Shown: positions 42,943-52,040, numbered from the stretch's first letter. The stretch is 64,000 nt of DNA from an uncultured Eubacteriales bacterium (GCA_934572535.1 CAKTLJ010000002.1:1-64000); one strand, 5' to 3'. Notes: a model not told the origin generated them from the sequence alone. Made by a program: numbers and translations.

Positions 42943-45048
42943 TCACTCCACGCCCCGGTAGTACAGCCCTCGGGTGAAGCCCTCGGGGGCCTGGCCCTCG
43001 CCGGTGCGGTAGGCGCGGAAGACGCGGGCACATTCCCGGCCGGACTCGCGCAGGAAGGACAGGCGGCCATAGGTCACCCCGGTCCGCTGCCAGTCGGCCT
43101 GCTTATCCGCCAGCCACAGGACCTTCGCGTTGAACAGCTCATTGCGGCAGCCCCAGGCCCGCTCCACGGGGAAGTCCTCCCCCTTCCGGTCCCGGAGGGA
43201 GAGGGGCTTTTCGTGACAGTGACAGTGACAGCCCTTGCCCCGGTTCTTCAGGATGCAGTTCTCGGTGAGCATCAGGGGCAGGCGGCCATAGACCAGCAGC
43301 TCGGTGTCCAGGGGCTTGCTGAGGTCCCGGATCTGGGCCAGCTTACTCTCGAAGGACACGGTGGCCGACCGGAAGCCCAGCCGGGCCAGCTCCCCGGCGG
43401 TCAGGTCGTTGACCAGCCCCAGGCCAAAGTCGCCCCGGGGCGTGAAGCCGTACGCCCTGGCCAGGGCCAGCTGGCCCACGTGGCTGAGAAGGGCCTCGGT
43501 GACGCCAGCCGACCGGGCGGCGTCCAGCTCCTGCTTCAGGCGGTCCCGTTCCCGGTCCCACACGATCCGGGGCAGGACCACCCCGAATTTCACCTGGGGA
43601 TAGGCCTTCCTCCACGCCGCCAGCGCCTGGGCGTGGGCGGCGATCTCCTGGCTGGGCAGGTAGACCAGGGCGGGGCCCTGGTCCAGGCTCTCCCGGGACA
43701 GCTGCTCCCAGCTTCGGAAGGACAGGGACCAGGCCGGCGCGGCCGCGGGCGGGCGCACCTTCTCCGGCGGGCTCCAGGGCAGGATCCGCCGCGCGGGGAT
43801 GGCCGTGCGGGCGGCGTCCAACCCGGCCAGCACCTCCCGGCGCAGGCCGTTCAGCGCGGCCATGGGGACGGACAGGCCGGGGTCCACCTCCGCCGTGATC
43901 GCTTGCGCCTGGTAGACCGTGCCGCCGGTCTTGGCCAGCTGAGTCTCGATCTGCTCCGCCGTCACCGCCCGGCTGCGGGCGGCCTCGGGGACCTCGCCCC
44001 GGGCGGCGGCCTCGTGGCCCGCGTCGTCCCAGGCGGTGACGGCGAGGGGCTCCCCCGCCTTCACCCGCGCGGCAAACCACACGGGGGCCTGCCTGTGCTC
44101 CCCGCGTCCGTACTGCCGCCGGGCCTCCTCGAAGAGCTCCGTGGGGTCCTTGCTCCCCTCGGGGCGGGTGCCGAACATGGCCGGGCCCTTTTGGTCGTTG
44201 TAATAGCCCTGGGTGAAGCCCTGGCGGGAGAAGGCGGCCTCCAAGCGGCGCAGCTCCTCCCGGGTCGGCTCCCGGTTTTCCCGCAGCGCGGCGGCGTAGA
44301 TCCCCGTGACGACGGAGACATACTCCGCCCGCTTCATGCGGCCCTCGATCTTCAGGCAGGCCACGCCCATCTCCCGCAGGTCCCGCAGCTCTCCGGCCAG
44401 GGACATGTCCTTCAGGGACAGGGGGTGCCCGGCCTGCCGCTCGCCCGGCCAGCGGAAGGCCAGGCGGCAGGGCTGGGCGCACAAGCCCCGGTTGCCGCTG
44501 CGCCCGCCCAGGACGGCGGACAGAAAGCACTGGCCGCTGTAGCACATGCACAAGGCCCCGTGGACGAAGATCTCCAGCTCCACAGGGGATCGGGCGCACA
44601 GGCCCTCGATGGCGGACTTGGACAGCTCCCGGGAGAGGACCACCCGGGTCATGCCCAGGTCCGCGCAGGCCTTGACCCCGTCCAGATCGTGGACGGTCAT
44701 CTGGGTGGAGGCGTGCAGGTCCACGTCGGGGACGGTGTCCCGCAGGAGCTTGGCCACCCCCAGGTCCTGGACCAGGATGGCGTCCACGCCGACCTCCGAG
44801 GCGAAGGCGGCGGTCTCCGCCGCCAGGGAAAGCTCCCGCTGGGAGAGCAGGGTGTTCAGGGTGAGGTAGACCTTCGTCCCCCGTAGGTGGCAGTAGGCCA
44901 CCGCCTGGGCCAGCTGCTCCCGGGTGAAGTTTTTCGCGTTGCGGCGGGCATTCAGGGGGCCGTAGCCCAGGTAGACCGCGTCCGCCCCGGCCTGGACCGC
45001 AGCGGTCAAGGCCTCGGGGGAACCGGCCGGCGCGAGAAGTTCCATCAT
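42943..45048 (-). CDS. Peptidase U32 family protein with C-terminal DUF3656-type domain, 701 aa
   Basis: U32 proteins include RlhA and TrhP, which take part in RNA hydroxylation, and collagenase-like enzymes. The N terminus MELLAPAGSPEALTAAVQAG and the signature EIFVHGALCMCYSGQCFLS, then GLCAQPCRL, give the conserved cysteines. The C-terminal half fits the long DUF3656 form and has a CHCHCHEK segment. The actual substrate is unknown; the collagenase label is often misleading. It lies 9 nt downstream of zapA. Confidence 0.92.
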   Translation of the reverse strand: MMELLAPAGSPEALTAAVQAGADAVYLGYGPLNARRNAKNFTREQLAQAVAYCHLRGTKVYLTLNTLLSQRELSLAAETAAFASEVGVDAILVQDLGVAKLLRDTVPDVDLHASTQMTVHDLDGVKACADLGMTRVVLSRELSKSAIEGLCARSPVELEIFVHGALCMCYSGQCFLSAVLGGRSGNRGLCAQPCRLAFRWPGERQAGHPLSLKDMSLAGELRDLREMGVACLKIEGRMKRAEYVSVVTGIYAAALRENREPTREELRRLEAAFSRQGFTQGYYNDQKGPAMFGTRPEGSKDPTELFEEARRQYGRGEHRQAPVWFAARVKAGEPLAVTAWDDAGHEAAARGEVPEAARSRAVTAEQIETQLAKTGGTVYQAQAITAEVDPGLSVPMAALNGLRREVLAGLDAARTAIPARRILPWSPPEKVRPPAAAPAWSLSFRSWEQLSRESLDQGPALVYLPSQEIAAHAQALAAWRKAYPQVKFGVVLPRIVWDRERDRLKQELDAARSAGVTEALLSHVGQLALARAYGFTPRGDFGLGLVNDLTAGELARLGFRSATVSFESKLAQIRDLSKPLDTELLVYGRLPLMLTENCILKNRGKGCHCHCHEKPLSLRDRKGEDFPVERAWGCRNELFNAKVLWLADKQADWQRTGVTYGRLSFLRESGRECARVFRAYRTGEGQAPEGFTRGLYYRGVE

Positions 45049-45057
45049 GGGCGCTCC

Positions 45058-45393
45058 TTACTTCTTTTCTTCCTTGGAGGCGGCGGCCTTGGCGGCCTTC
45101 CTGGCCTCCTTCCTCAGGTCGGACAGCTCCCTGGCCAGGCGGGCGTTTTCGTCCAGGGCCAGCTTCAGCTGGGCGCGCAGATTGTCGGAGACCTGCCGCT
45201 CCTTGCTGTATTTGTCGGCAACGTTCAGGGCGGTGAGGACCGCGCCGTCGGTGATGGAGAGGGCGGTGTCGGCCATGGCCTTGTCCAGCTCGCTCTTGAC
45301 GATCTCCGCGCACTGCTGGATGTATCTCTCGTCCTCTTCGGCCAGGATCTTGTAATTCTGGTTGTGGATACGGATGGTCACCCGGTTTGCCAT
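45058..45393 (-). CDS. zapA: Cell division protein ZapA, 111 aa
   Basis: ZapA cross-links FtsZ filaments at the division site. The N-terminal globular part (NRVTIRIHNQNYKILAEEDE) and a long C-terminal coiled coil ending in a Lys/Ala-rich tail fit the family. GGAGG lies upstream of the ATG at 45393. It is first in the run zapA, U32, maf, mreC, mreD, PBP2. Confidence 0.93.
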   Translation of the reverse strand: MANRVTIRIHNQNYKILAEEDERYIQQCAEIVKSELDKAMADTALSITDGAVLTALNVADKYSKERQVSDNLRAQLKLALDENARLARELSDLRKEARKAAKAAASKEEKK

Positions 45394-45435
45394 ATCGGAT
45401 TCCTCCTTTGAGGGTAATTTCTGCTTTGGTAGGCT

Positions 45436-45444
45436 ATTATACCA
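45436..45444 (-). promoter_or_regulatory. Extended -10 promoter of the zapA operon
   Basis: On the minus strand TGGTATAAT has a perfect -10 at 45436-45441, 43 nt before the zapA start. The -35 is weak. Confidence 0.6.
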
Positions 45445-45517
45445 CATTTCGACAGGGTTTGGTAGACCTTTCCCCGCCTCCAGGGTCCTTGCTGGGACAG
45501 CTGCGCATAAGAATCGC

Positions 45518-45546
45518 TTTACGAAACGTCGGTTTTCCTGTAAAAT
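45518..45546 (+). promoter_or_regulatory. Promoter of the dnaD-dnaI operon
   Basis: TTTACG (45518-45523) and TAAAAT (45541-45546) are 17 nt apart, 37 nt before the dnaD start. It is divergent from the zapA promoter. Confidence 0.5.
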
Positions 45547-45582
45547 AGGCTTCGATCCCAACCAACGAAAGGAGGCGGCGCT

Positions 45583-46533
45583 ATGCCCACCGACCTGTTT
45601 TCACCCGGCACCATCCTCGCCCTCCACCGCAAGGCGGCGGACCGGCTCCTGGCGGCGGACAACGGGGATGCCGCCCTTCTCTACCTCTGCCTGCTGGCGG
45701 AAAAGGACGGCACTTCTCTCAAGTGGGACGCCCCCCGGCTGGAGGCGGCCCACAAGGCCCTCATCGACATGAAGCTGGTCAAGCCGAGCCAGCCGGTGCT
45801 CTCCGAACCGGCGCGGAAGCTGGAGGACGACCGGCCCCCCGACTACACCAGCGAGGACATCGCGGCCGCCCTGCAAAGCGGCAGCGGCTTCGCCGGGCTG
45901 GTCCCCGAGGTGGAGTCCCTTCTGGGCAAGTTCCTCTCCCCCGCGGACCTGAAGTCCCTCTATCTGCTCGCCGACTTCTACGCCCTGCCCCCGGAGGTCA
46001 TCCTGACGCTGGTGGGCTGGTGCGCGGAAAAGACCGCGAAGAAATACGGCGCGGGCCGCAAGCCCACCATGCCCCAGATCAAGCGGGAGGGGCAGAAGTG
46101 GTACAAGGCCGGGGTGACCACGCTGGACGCCGCCGACGCCTACCTGCGCCGACAGCAGCTGCTGGGCGCGCGGGGCGTGGAGATCCTCGCCATCCTGGGC
46201 ATCCGGGACCGGGGTCCCGTCTCCCGGGAGGAGGAATACCTCAGCGAGTGGATCCCCATGGGCTTCCCCGACGACGTCCTTCGCCTGGCCTACGAGCGCA
46301 CGGTCTTCCAGACCGGCGAGTTCCGCTGGGCCTACATGAACAGCATCCTGAAGAGCTGGGACCAGCAGGGACTCAAGACGGTCGCCGCCATCGAGTCCGG
46401 CGAGCCCCGGCGGAGACCCCAGTTCCACCGACCCAAGGCCCAGGAGACCAACGTCATGCCCTCGGACGACATCGGCCACATGATCGAGGCCTCCCGGCGC
46501 CCCAGTCCACCCACCCAAGACAAGGAGGGATAA
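45583..46533 (+). CDS. dnaD: DnaD-domain primosomal protein, 316 aa
   Basis: DnaD/DnaB-type proteins help load the replicative helicase in Firmicutes. Two DnaD (DnaB_2) modules are seen, at about 115-185 (SLLGKFLSPADLKSLYLLADFYALPPEVI) and about 200-265, the latter ending in the YxxxIL motif of YMNSILKSW. The N terminus is a small winged-helix-like region. AAAGGAGG lies upstream. The helicase loader follows immediately. Confidence 0.93.
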   Translation: MPTDLFSPGTILALHRKAADRLLAADNGDAALLYLCLLAEKDGTSLKWDAPRLEAAHKALIDMKLVKPSQPVLSEPARKLEDDRPPDYTSEDIAAALQSGSGFAGLVPEVESLLGKFLSPADLKSLYLLADFYALPPEVILTLVGWCAEKTAKKYGAGRKPTMPQIKREGQKWYKAGVTTLDAADAYLRRQQLLGARGVEILAILGIRDRGPVSREEEYLSEWIPMGFPDDVLRLAYERTVFQTGEFRWAYMNSILKSWDQQGLKTVAAIESGEPRRRPQFHRPKAQETNVMPSDDIGHMIEASRRPSPPTQDKEG

Positions 46534-46536
46534 TTT

Positions 46537-47565
46537 TTGGCATACAGTGAAGAGATCCTTTCCCGGGCAGAGCTGCGCCTGAAGCAGGACCAGCAGGCCC
46601 ACCGAGACAGACAAGCCGCCCTGCGCCGCGAGATCCATCAAAAAATTCCCCGGACCGGGGAGATCGACCGGCTCCTGCGGCAGACCGCCCCCCGGGTCCT
46701 GGCCGCCTCCCTGCGAAACGGCCTGGATCAGCAGGCGTCGCTGGACGCCCTGCGCCGGGAAAACCTGGCCCTCCAGGACGAGGAGGCCGCCCTGCTGGCC
46801 AAGGCCGGGTACGAGCCGGACGCCCTGGACGAGACCCCCTACTGCCCCCTCTGCAACGACCGGGGCTGGCAGGGCCCGACCATGTGCCGGTGCCTGAAGG
46901 ACCTGTGCCGCCAGGAGCAGATCAAAAGCCTCTCCTCCCTGCTGGACCTGGGCGGACAGTCCTTCGATACCTTCCGCCTGGACTACTACGACCGGATCGT
47001 GTGGCAGGACTTCCGCCGCTCGCCCCGGGAGAACATGGAGTTCGTCCTCTCCGCCTGCCGCAGCTACGCGGAGTTCTTCGGGACCGCCGCCCCCCAAAAC
47101 CTCTTTCTCAACGGCACCCCCGGCCTGGGCAAGACCTTCCTGTCGGCCTGCATCGCCCGGGTCGTCTCCGAGAAGGGCTACTCGGTGGTGTACGACACCG
47201 CCGCCAACATCTTCTCCCGGTTCGAGACCAGAAAGTTCGCCAGGGACGGCGAGGAGGCCCGCCAGGCCGACCGGGACGCCCGGCGGTATCTCCGCTGCGA
47301 CCTGCTGATCCTGGACGACCTGGGCAGCGAGTTCACCACCCCCTTCGTCCAGGCCGCCCTCTATGAGCTCATCAACACCCGGCTGGTGGAGGGGAAGCAC
47401 ACCGTCATCTCCTCCAACCTGAACCTGGGCGGGATCCGCCAGCGCTACACCCCCCAGGTCGCCTCCCGGCTGGAGGGGGAATACCTCTCCCTCCCCTTCT
47501 TCGGCCAGGACATCCGGCAGCTGAAAAAGCAGCGCGGAGGCCCGGCCCAGGACGGCGCCCGCTGA
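46537..47565 (+). CDS. dnaI: Helicase loader (DnaI/DnaC-type AAA+ ATPase), 342 aa
   Basis: The loader delivers DnaC/DnaB helicase to origins. The N-terminal zinc site is CPLCNDRGWQGPTMCRC (103-119). Walker A is NGTPGLGKT (192-200), Walker B LLILDDLG, and sensor 1 ISSNLN. The start is TTG at 46537, 8 nt after AAGGAGG and 3 nt after dnaD. The N-terminal coiled region should bind helicase. Confidence 0.93.
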   Translation: MAYSEEILSRAELRLKQDQQAHRDRQAALRREIHQKIPRTGEIDRLLRQTAPRVLAASLRNGLDQQASLDALRRENLALQDEEAALLAKAGYEPDALDETPYCPLCNDRGWQGPTMCRCLKDLCRQEQIKSLSSLLDLGGQSFDTFRLDYYDRIVWQDFRRSPRENMEFVLSACRSYAEFFGTAAPQNLFLNGTPGLGKTFLSACIARVVSEKGYSVVYDTAANIFSRFETRKFARDGEEARQADRDARRYLRCDLLILDDLGSEFTTPFVQAALYELINTRLVEGKHTVISSNLNLGGIRQRYTPQVASRLEGEYLSLPFFGQDIRQLKKQRGGPAQDGAR

Positions 47566-47572
47566 ACAAACG

Positions 47573-47603
47573 AAGCCCCCTCTCGGCAGACGAGAGGGGG
47601 CTT
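47573..47603. terminator. Bidirectional terminator between dnaI and the M16 peptidase gene
   Basis: AAGCCCCCTCTCG (47573-47585) pairs perfectly with 47591-47603 over a GCAGA loop, between convergent genes. Confidence 0.85.
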
Positions 47604-47605
47604 TG

Positions 47606-48856
47606 TTATCCCAATACGATGTGTCTGTATTCCTCCACGGACCGGACCTGGCCCACAGCGGAGAGGGAGACCTGGTCCCACTGGAAGATCTCCCGGGCCA
47701 GCTGCACGACGTCCTCCCGGGTGACGGCGTCGTAGGCGGCGATGATCTCCTCGGCGGAGAGGATCCTGTCCATGGACAGCAGGGACCGCCCCGCGTGGCT
47801 CATCAACGCCTGGGTGGATTCCAGGCCCATGACCACGTTGGCCTTGGACTGCTCCCGGGCCAGCTCCAGCTCCTCGTCGGTGGGGCCCTCCTCCTTGAAT
47901 TCGGTGATGATCCGGCGGATGGTCTCCAGCGCCTTGGCCTCCGTCTCCCGGTTCAGGGCGGTGTAGACGCAGAAGACCCCGGTGTCCTGGTGGCCCGCGC
48001 CGTAGGAGTAGATGGCGTAGCACAGGCCCCGCTGCTCCCGGACCTGCTGAAAGAGGCGGGAGGACACGCCGCCGCCCAAAATGGAGGAGAGCAGCTGGAG
48101 GGCGAAGCGCTTGGGCGAGGCATAGGTCAGGCCGGGAAAGGCCAGGATCAGGTGGTTCTGCTCGATGGGCTTGCTGGTGGCCACGAAGGCGGGGGTGTAG
48201 GCTGCCCGCTCGATCCCGGGCGTCTTTCCGGCCTCCAGGACGGAGAAGCGCCGGCGGATGTCCTCCAGGACCTCCTCCGTAAAGCTTCCGGCCAGGGCCA
48301 CCACCGTGTTGTCCGCCCGGTAGTGGCGGCGGTGGTAGTCCTTCAGGGAGGCCCCGGTCATCCGGGCCAGCGACTCCTTGCTGCCCAGGATGGGCCGGGC
48401 CAGGGAGCTGCCCTGAAAGACCTCGGCGAAGAGCTTTTCCGCGCAGAGGTCGTCGGGGGTGTCCTCGTACATGTCGATCTCCTCCAGGATGACCCCCCGC
48501 TCGGTCTCCACCGCCCCCTGGGCGAAGGAGGAGCGGTAGACCATGTCCCAGAGGATGTCCAGCGCGTGGGGCAGGTGGTCGTCCAGCACCCGGCCATAGA
48601 AGCAGGTGCACTCCTTGGTCGTGAAGGCGTTCATCTGGCCGCCGATGGCGTCGGTCTCCCGGGCGATGTCCGCGGCGGAGCGGGTCTCGGTCCCCTTGAA
48701 GAGCATGTGCTCGATGAAATGGGCCGCGCCGGACTCCTGGGGGCTTTCCTCGCGGGAGCCGCCCCCCACCCAGACGCCCAGGGCGGCGGACCGGACCGTG
48801 TCGATTTTTTCCGTGACAATGCGCACCCCGTTGGGGAGGGTTTCGATGTGGACCAT
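47606..48856 (-). CDS. M16-family zinc peptidase (processing-peptidase-like), 416 aa
   Basis: The inverted zinc motif is HFIEH (46-50) with the distal Glu in ERGVILEEIDMYED (about 120-133). The C-terminal half has the second M16 fold (ILGGGVSSRLFQQVREQRGLCY). This is the single-chain bacterial processing-protease type (MlpA/YmxG), cytoplasmic by sequence. The start at 48856 has AAAGGAG upstream. It follows the MurE-ArgB fusion by 70 nt and is probably the last gene of the unit. Confidence 0.93.
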   Translation of the reverse strand: MVHIETLPNGVRIVTEKIDTVRSAALGVWVGGGSREESPQESGAAHFIEHMLFKGTETRSAADIARETDAIGGQMNAFTTKECTCFYGRVLDDHLPHALDILWDMVYRSSFAQGAVETERGVILEEIDMYEDTPDDLCAEKLFAEVFQGSSLARPILGSKESLARMTGASLKDYHRRHYRADNTVVALAGSFTEEVLEDIRRRFSVLEAGKTPGIERAAYTPAFVATSKPIEQNHLILAFPGLTYASPKRFALQLLSSILGGGVSSRLFQQVREQRGLCYAIYSYGAGHQDTGVFCVYTALNRETEAKALETIRRIITEFKEEGPTDEELELAREQSKANVVMGLESTQALMSHAGRSLLSMDRILSAEEIIAAYDAVTREDVVQLAREIFQWDQVSLSAVGQVRSVEEYRHIVLG

Positions 48857-48926
48857 TGGGTGTTTCTCCTTTTGCGCTAAAATCGCGTTCGTCCCCGGGC
48901 TGGACGCGGTGCTCCAGCCGCGCGGC

Positions 48927-51296
48927 TCAGCGTTTTCTCTCCATGGTGGTGCCCAGGGACTTTTCCGAGATGGACTCCAGCAGCACCGCGTGCTCCATGC
49001 GGCCGTCCAGGACGGTGACGGAGCCAACGCCGTGCTCCACGGCGTGGATGCAGTTCATGGTCTTGGGGATCATGCCCCCGGCGATCAGGCCGCTGTCGAT
49101 GAGCTCCTTGGCCCGGGCCACGTCGATCTTGGCGATGCGGGTGGACTGGTTGTGGCTGTCCACCAGGATGCCGTCGGTGTCGGTGAGGAAGACCAGCTTG
49201 TCCGCCCCCACCGCCTCCGCCACGGCCCGGGCGGCGTCGTCGGCGTTGCAGTTGAGGGCCGCGCCGTTCTCGCCCCGGGCAATGGGAGAGACCACGGGCA
49301 GGTAGCCGCCGTCCAGCAGGGTGGTCAGCAGGCGGGGGTCCACCTTGGTGATGGCGCCCACCAGGCCCAGGGCCTCGTCCTTCTGCCGGGCGGTGATGAG
49401 GCCGCCGTCCCGGCCGGAGATGCCGCAGGCCTTCGCGCCGATGCGGTCCAAGGCCCCCACGATGGACTTGTTCACCCGGGCGGAGAGGGCCATCTCGGCC
49501 CCATCCAGGACGGCCTGGTCGGTGACGCGGTAGCCGCCCTCAAACTTGGTCTCCACCTCCATGCGCTCCAGCAGCGCGGAGATCTCCTTGCCGCCGCCGT
49601 GGACCAGGATGACCCGCACGCCCACGGACTGGAGGGCGGCGGCGTCCTCCAGGATGGTGTCGGTGGAGGAGGCGTCCAGGGCGGAGCCGCCGTACTTGAT
49701 GACCATGGTGCGGCCCTCGTAGCGGCGGAGGAGGGGAAGCACGTCCAGCAGGGCGCGGACCTTGCTCATGCCGTCCATGCCGTGCTGCACGTCGTACTCG
49801 TGGAGGAACTGCTTGGCGTACTCCACGTCGGAGGGGCAGTCGATGTATTCGATGCCCCGCTTCTGGCGGGTCTCGGCGCCCTTGCCGGTGAGCAGGATGA
49901 TGGTGGGCTCCTGACTGCCCAGCACGGCCTGGCGGATGGCCTCGCCCCGGTCGGGGACGATGCTGTAGTCACAGCCCTCTTTTTCCACATACTGTGCAAT
50001 ATCCTTGCAAATATTCTCCACGGGCTCCTCGCCGGGGTCCTCCTCGGTGAGGATGACAAGGTCCGAGTATCTGCCCGAAATTTCGCCCAGGTCCTTCCGG
50101 CGGTCGTAGGCCTTGTAGCCGGGGCAGCCGAAGATGGTCACCACCCGGCGGCCGGGGTACTCCTCCTTGACGGACTGGAAGAGGGTCTCGAAGGAGAGCT
50201 TGTTGTGGGCGTAGTCCACGATGACCGAGACCTTCTCGTCGGCGTTGGAGTAGATCTCCATCCGGCCGGGGACCCGGGCCTTCATGAGCCCGGCGAAGGC
50301 ATACTGCTCGGGGATGCCCAGGGCCTCGCAGACCGCCAGGGCGGCCAGGGCGTTCTGGACGTTGAAGAGGCCGGGCATGGTCAGGCGGAACTCCCGGCTG
50401 TAGCGGGGGGTCTTGACCTTAAAGAGGATGTCCGCGCCCACCTTGCGGATCTGAGAGCCGTAGATGGTGGCGGAGGGGTCCTTGGTGGAGAAGGTGATCA
50501 TCCGGGAGCAGCTCTTCCGGGCGGCTTCCAGCACCCGGTCGGCGTGGTCGGAGTCCAGATTCACGCAGGCGGCGGCCGCCTGGGCGAAGATGCGCAGCTT
50601 GGAGGCGAAGTAGTCCTCAAAGTCGGGGTGCTCGATGGGAGAGATGTGGTCGGTGCCGATGTTCAGGAAGACGGCGGCGGCGAACTCCACGTTGAGCACC
50701 CGGTCGTACTTCAGCGCCTGGCTGGAGACCTCCATGGTCAGGTAGCGCATGTCGGTGGACACGCCGTTGGCAAAGTGCCGCTCCAGGTCCAGCGGCTCGG
50801 GGGTGGTCAAATGGGCCTCGAACCGCTCCACCCCGTCGTAGGTCTCGATGCCGCCGATGACCCCGCTGGGCTTCTGTTTCTTGGCCGCCAGATACTCGTC
50901 AAAGATATACTTTAAGTAGTAGGTGGTGGAGGACTTGCCCTTGGTGCCGGTGATGCCCACCACGCCGAGCTTTCCGGAGGGGTGGTTATAGTAGAAGTCC
51001 GCCAGCAGGGCCATGGTCAGCCGGACGTTGGTGACCTGCAAGCAGGGCAGGTCCACGCCCTCGTAGGGCTTTTCGGCGATGTAGGCAAAGGCCCCCTGCT
51101 CCATGGCGGACTGAAGAAATTCGACTTTGAAATGGGCGCCCTTGCAGATGAACAGGGTGCCGGGAACGACCTGGCGGGAGTCACAGCTCACCAGAGAGAC
51201 CTCTCGGGTGAGGGGCGCGCCGGAGAAGTTGGTCAGCAGGCTGTGCTTTTGCAGCAGCTGGATGTAATCCCCCAGGGGATAAAGGGTCAGGTTCAT
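48927..51296 (-). CDS. Fusion of MurE-type muropeptide ligase with N-acetylglutamate kinase (ArgB), 789 aa
   Basis: Residues 1-500 are a Mur ligase: P-loop GITGTKGKSS (114-123), EVSSQ (189-193, where DAP enzymes have EVSSH), a likely carbamylated Lys233, and DYAHN (361-365). The amino-acid specificity motif is EEDPG (418-422) instead of the DNPR of diaminopimelate ligases, so lysine, ornithine or another diamine is more likely. Residues 510-789 are a complete acetylglutamate kinase: VIKYGG (Lys534), VHGGGK (565-570), Arg590, Asn682/Asp686 and Lys745 in GGMIPKT. The join at 500-512 has almost no linker, and no ribosome site precedes the internal Met, so it is made as one chain. I infer a link between ornithine synthesis and precursor assembly. 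Confidence 0.9.
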   Translation of the reverse strand: MNLTLYPLGDYIQLLQKHSLLTNFSGAPLTREVSLVSCDSRQVVPGTLFICKGAHFKVEFLQSAMEQGAFAYIAEKPYEGVDLPCLQVTNVRLTMALLADFYYNHPSGKLGVVGITGTKGKSSTTYYLKYIFDEYLAAKKQKPSGVIGGIETYDGVERFEAHLTTPEPLDLERHFANGVSTDMRYLTMEVSSQALKYDRVLNVEFAAAVFLNIGTDHISPIEHPDFEDYFASKLRIFAQAAAACVNLDSDHADRVLEAARKSCSRMITFSTKDPSATIYGSQIRKVGADILFKVKTPRYSREFRLTMPGLFNVQNALAALAVCEALGIPEQYAFAGLMKARVPGRMEIYSNADEKVSVIVDYAHNKLSFETLFQSVKEEYPGRRVVTIFGCPGYKAYDRRKDLGEISGRYSDLVILTEEDPGEEPVENICKDIAQYVEKEGCDYSIVPDRGEAIRQAVLGSQEPTIILLTGKGAETRQKRGIEYIDCPSDVEYAKQFLHEYDVQHGMDGMSKVRALLDVLPLLRRYEGRTMVIKYGGSALDASSTDTILEDAAALQSVGVRVILVHGGGKEISALLERMEVETKFEGGYRVTDQAVLDGAEMALSARVNKSIVGALDRIGAKACGISGRDGGLITARQKDEALGLVGAITKVDPRLLTTLLDGGYLPVVSPIARGENGAALNCNADDAARAVAEAVGADKLVFLTDTDGILVDSHNQSTRIAKIDVARAKELIDSGLIAGGMIPKTMNCIHAVEHGVGSVTVLDGRMEHAVLLESISEKSLGTTMERKR

Positions 51297-51329
51297 AGAT
51301 CATAGTCCTTTCTGTCGTAAGGGTCGCGA

Positions 51330-52040
51330 TCAAATATTCCGCAGCTGTTTGCCGCAGCGGAGGATGGCCTGCTCGGCCAGGACCTCCATGGCGTCGATAT
51401 AGTAAGGGGGCAGGCTGTGGAGGACCCGGTAGACCGACAGCTCCGTGCAGCCCAGGATGGCGCAGTCGCAGCCCGCCTCCCGCAGGAAGGCGTCGATCTC
51501 GGCGAACTTTTCCCGGGAGCCGGTCTCCCCCCGCTTGATCTCGTCGTAAATGATGGACATGATGGTCTTCTGGATGCCCTCCGGCGGCGTCACCGCCGTG
51601 AGCCCGGCCTTTTCCAGCTCCTTCTGGTAGATCCCCGTCTGGATGGTGCCGTCGGTGGCCAGGATGCCCACGGTCTTCTTCCCGGCGGCCTGGATGGCCT
51701 TTACGGTCTCGCGGGGCATGTGGATGATGGGGATGCTCAGCGCCCCCTGGATGCGGTCCGCGAAAAAGTGGCTGGTGTTGCAGGGGATGGCCAGGTGGGT
51801 GCAGCCGGCCCGCTCCAGAAGCTTGGCGTCGTCCAGGAGATGCTGAAAGACCGCCTCCTCCCGTCCGCCCAGGATCCCGGCGGTGCGGTCGGGGATCTTG
51901 GCGTCGCTCCAGATGAGGACCCGCAGGTGCTCCTGGTCGGTCTCTGCCTGGGTGCGGTCGATGATCCGCTGATAAAAGGTGTTGGTGGCCTGGGGGCCCA
52001 TGCCGCCCAGGACGCCCAGGATGCCTTCTTTGTTTGACAT
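51330..52040 (-). CDS. Aspartate/glutamate racemase family protein, 236 aa
   Basis: This PLP-independent racemase has the GVLGGMGPQAT start (9-19) of aspartate racemases. Both catalytic cysteines are present: Cys87 in IPCNTSHFF and Cys198 in LGCTELS. It should interconvert L- and D-aspartate (or glutamate) in the cytoplasm. The start at 52040 has GAGGAA 6 nt upstream. It lies between a D-Asp-ligase-like ATP-grasp gene and the MurE-ArgB fusion, so a role in peptidoglycan is likely. Confidence 0.9.
   Translation of the reverse strand: MSNKEGILGVLGGMGPQATNTFYQRIIDRTQAETDQEHLRVLIWSDAKIPDRTAGILGGREEAVFQHLLDDAKLLERAGCTHLAIPCNTSHFFADRIQGALSIPIIHMPRETVKAIQAAGKKTVGILATDGTIQTGIYQKELEKAGLTAVTPPEGIQKTIMSIIYDEIKRGETGSREKFAEIDAFLREAGCDCAILGCTELSVYRVLHSLPPYYIDAMEVLAEQAILRCGKQLRNI

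Noticed and set aside
48857..49027. 57-codon upstream extension of the M16 peptidase
   Set aside because: It overlaps the end of the MurE-ArgB gene in another frame and lacks similarity; the ATG at 48856 has AAAGGAG upstream.
49750..49800. MurE-ArgB fusion as a sequencing error
   Set aside because: Not fully excluded, but both domains are complete and in one frame. A single error would have to remove a stop exactly, and no alternate stop or start with a ribosome site is visible nearby.
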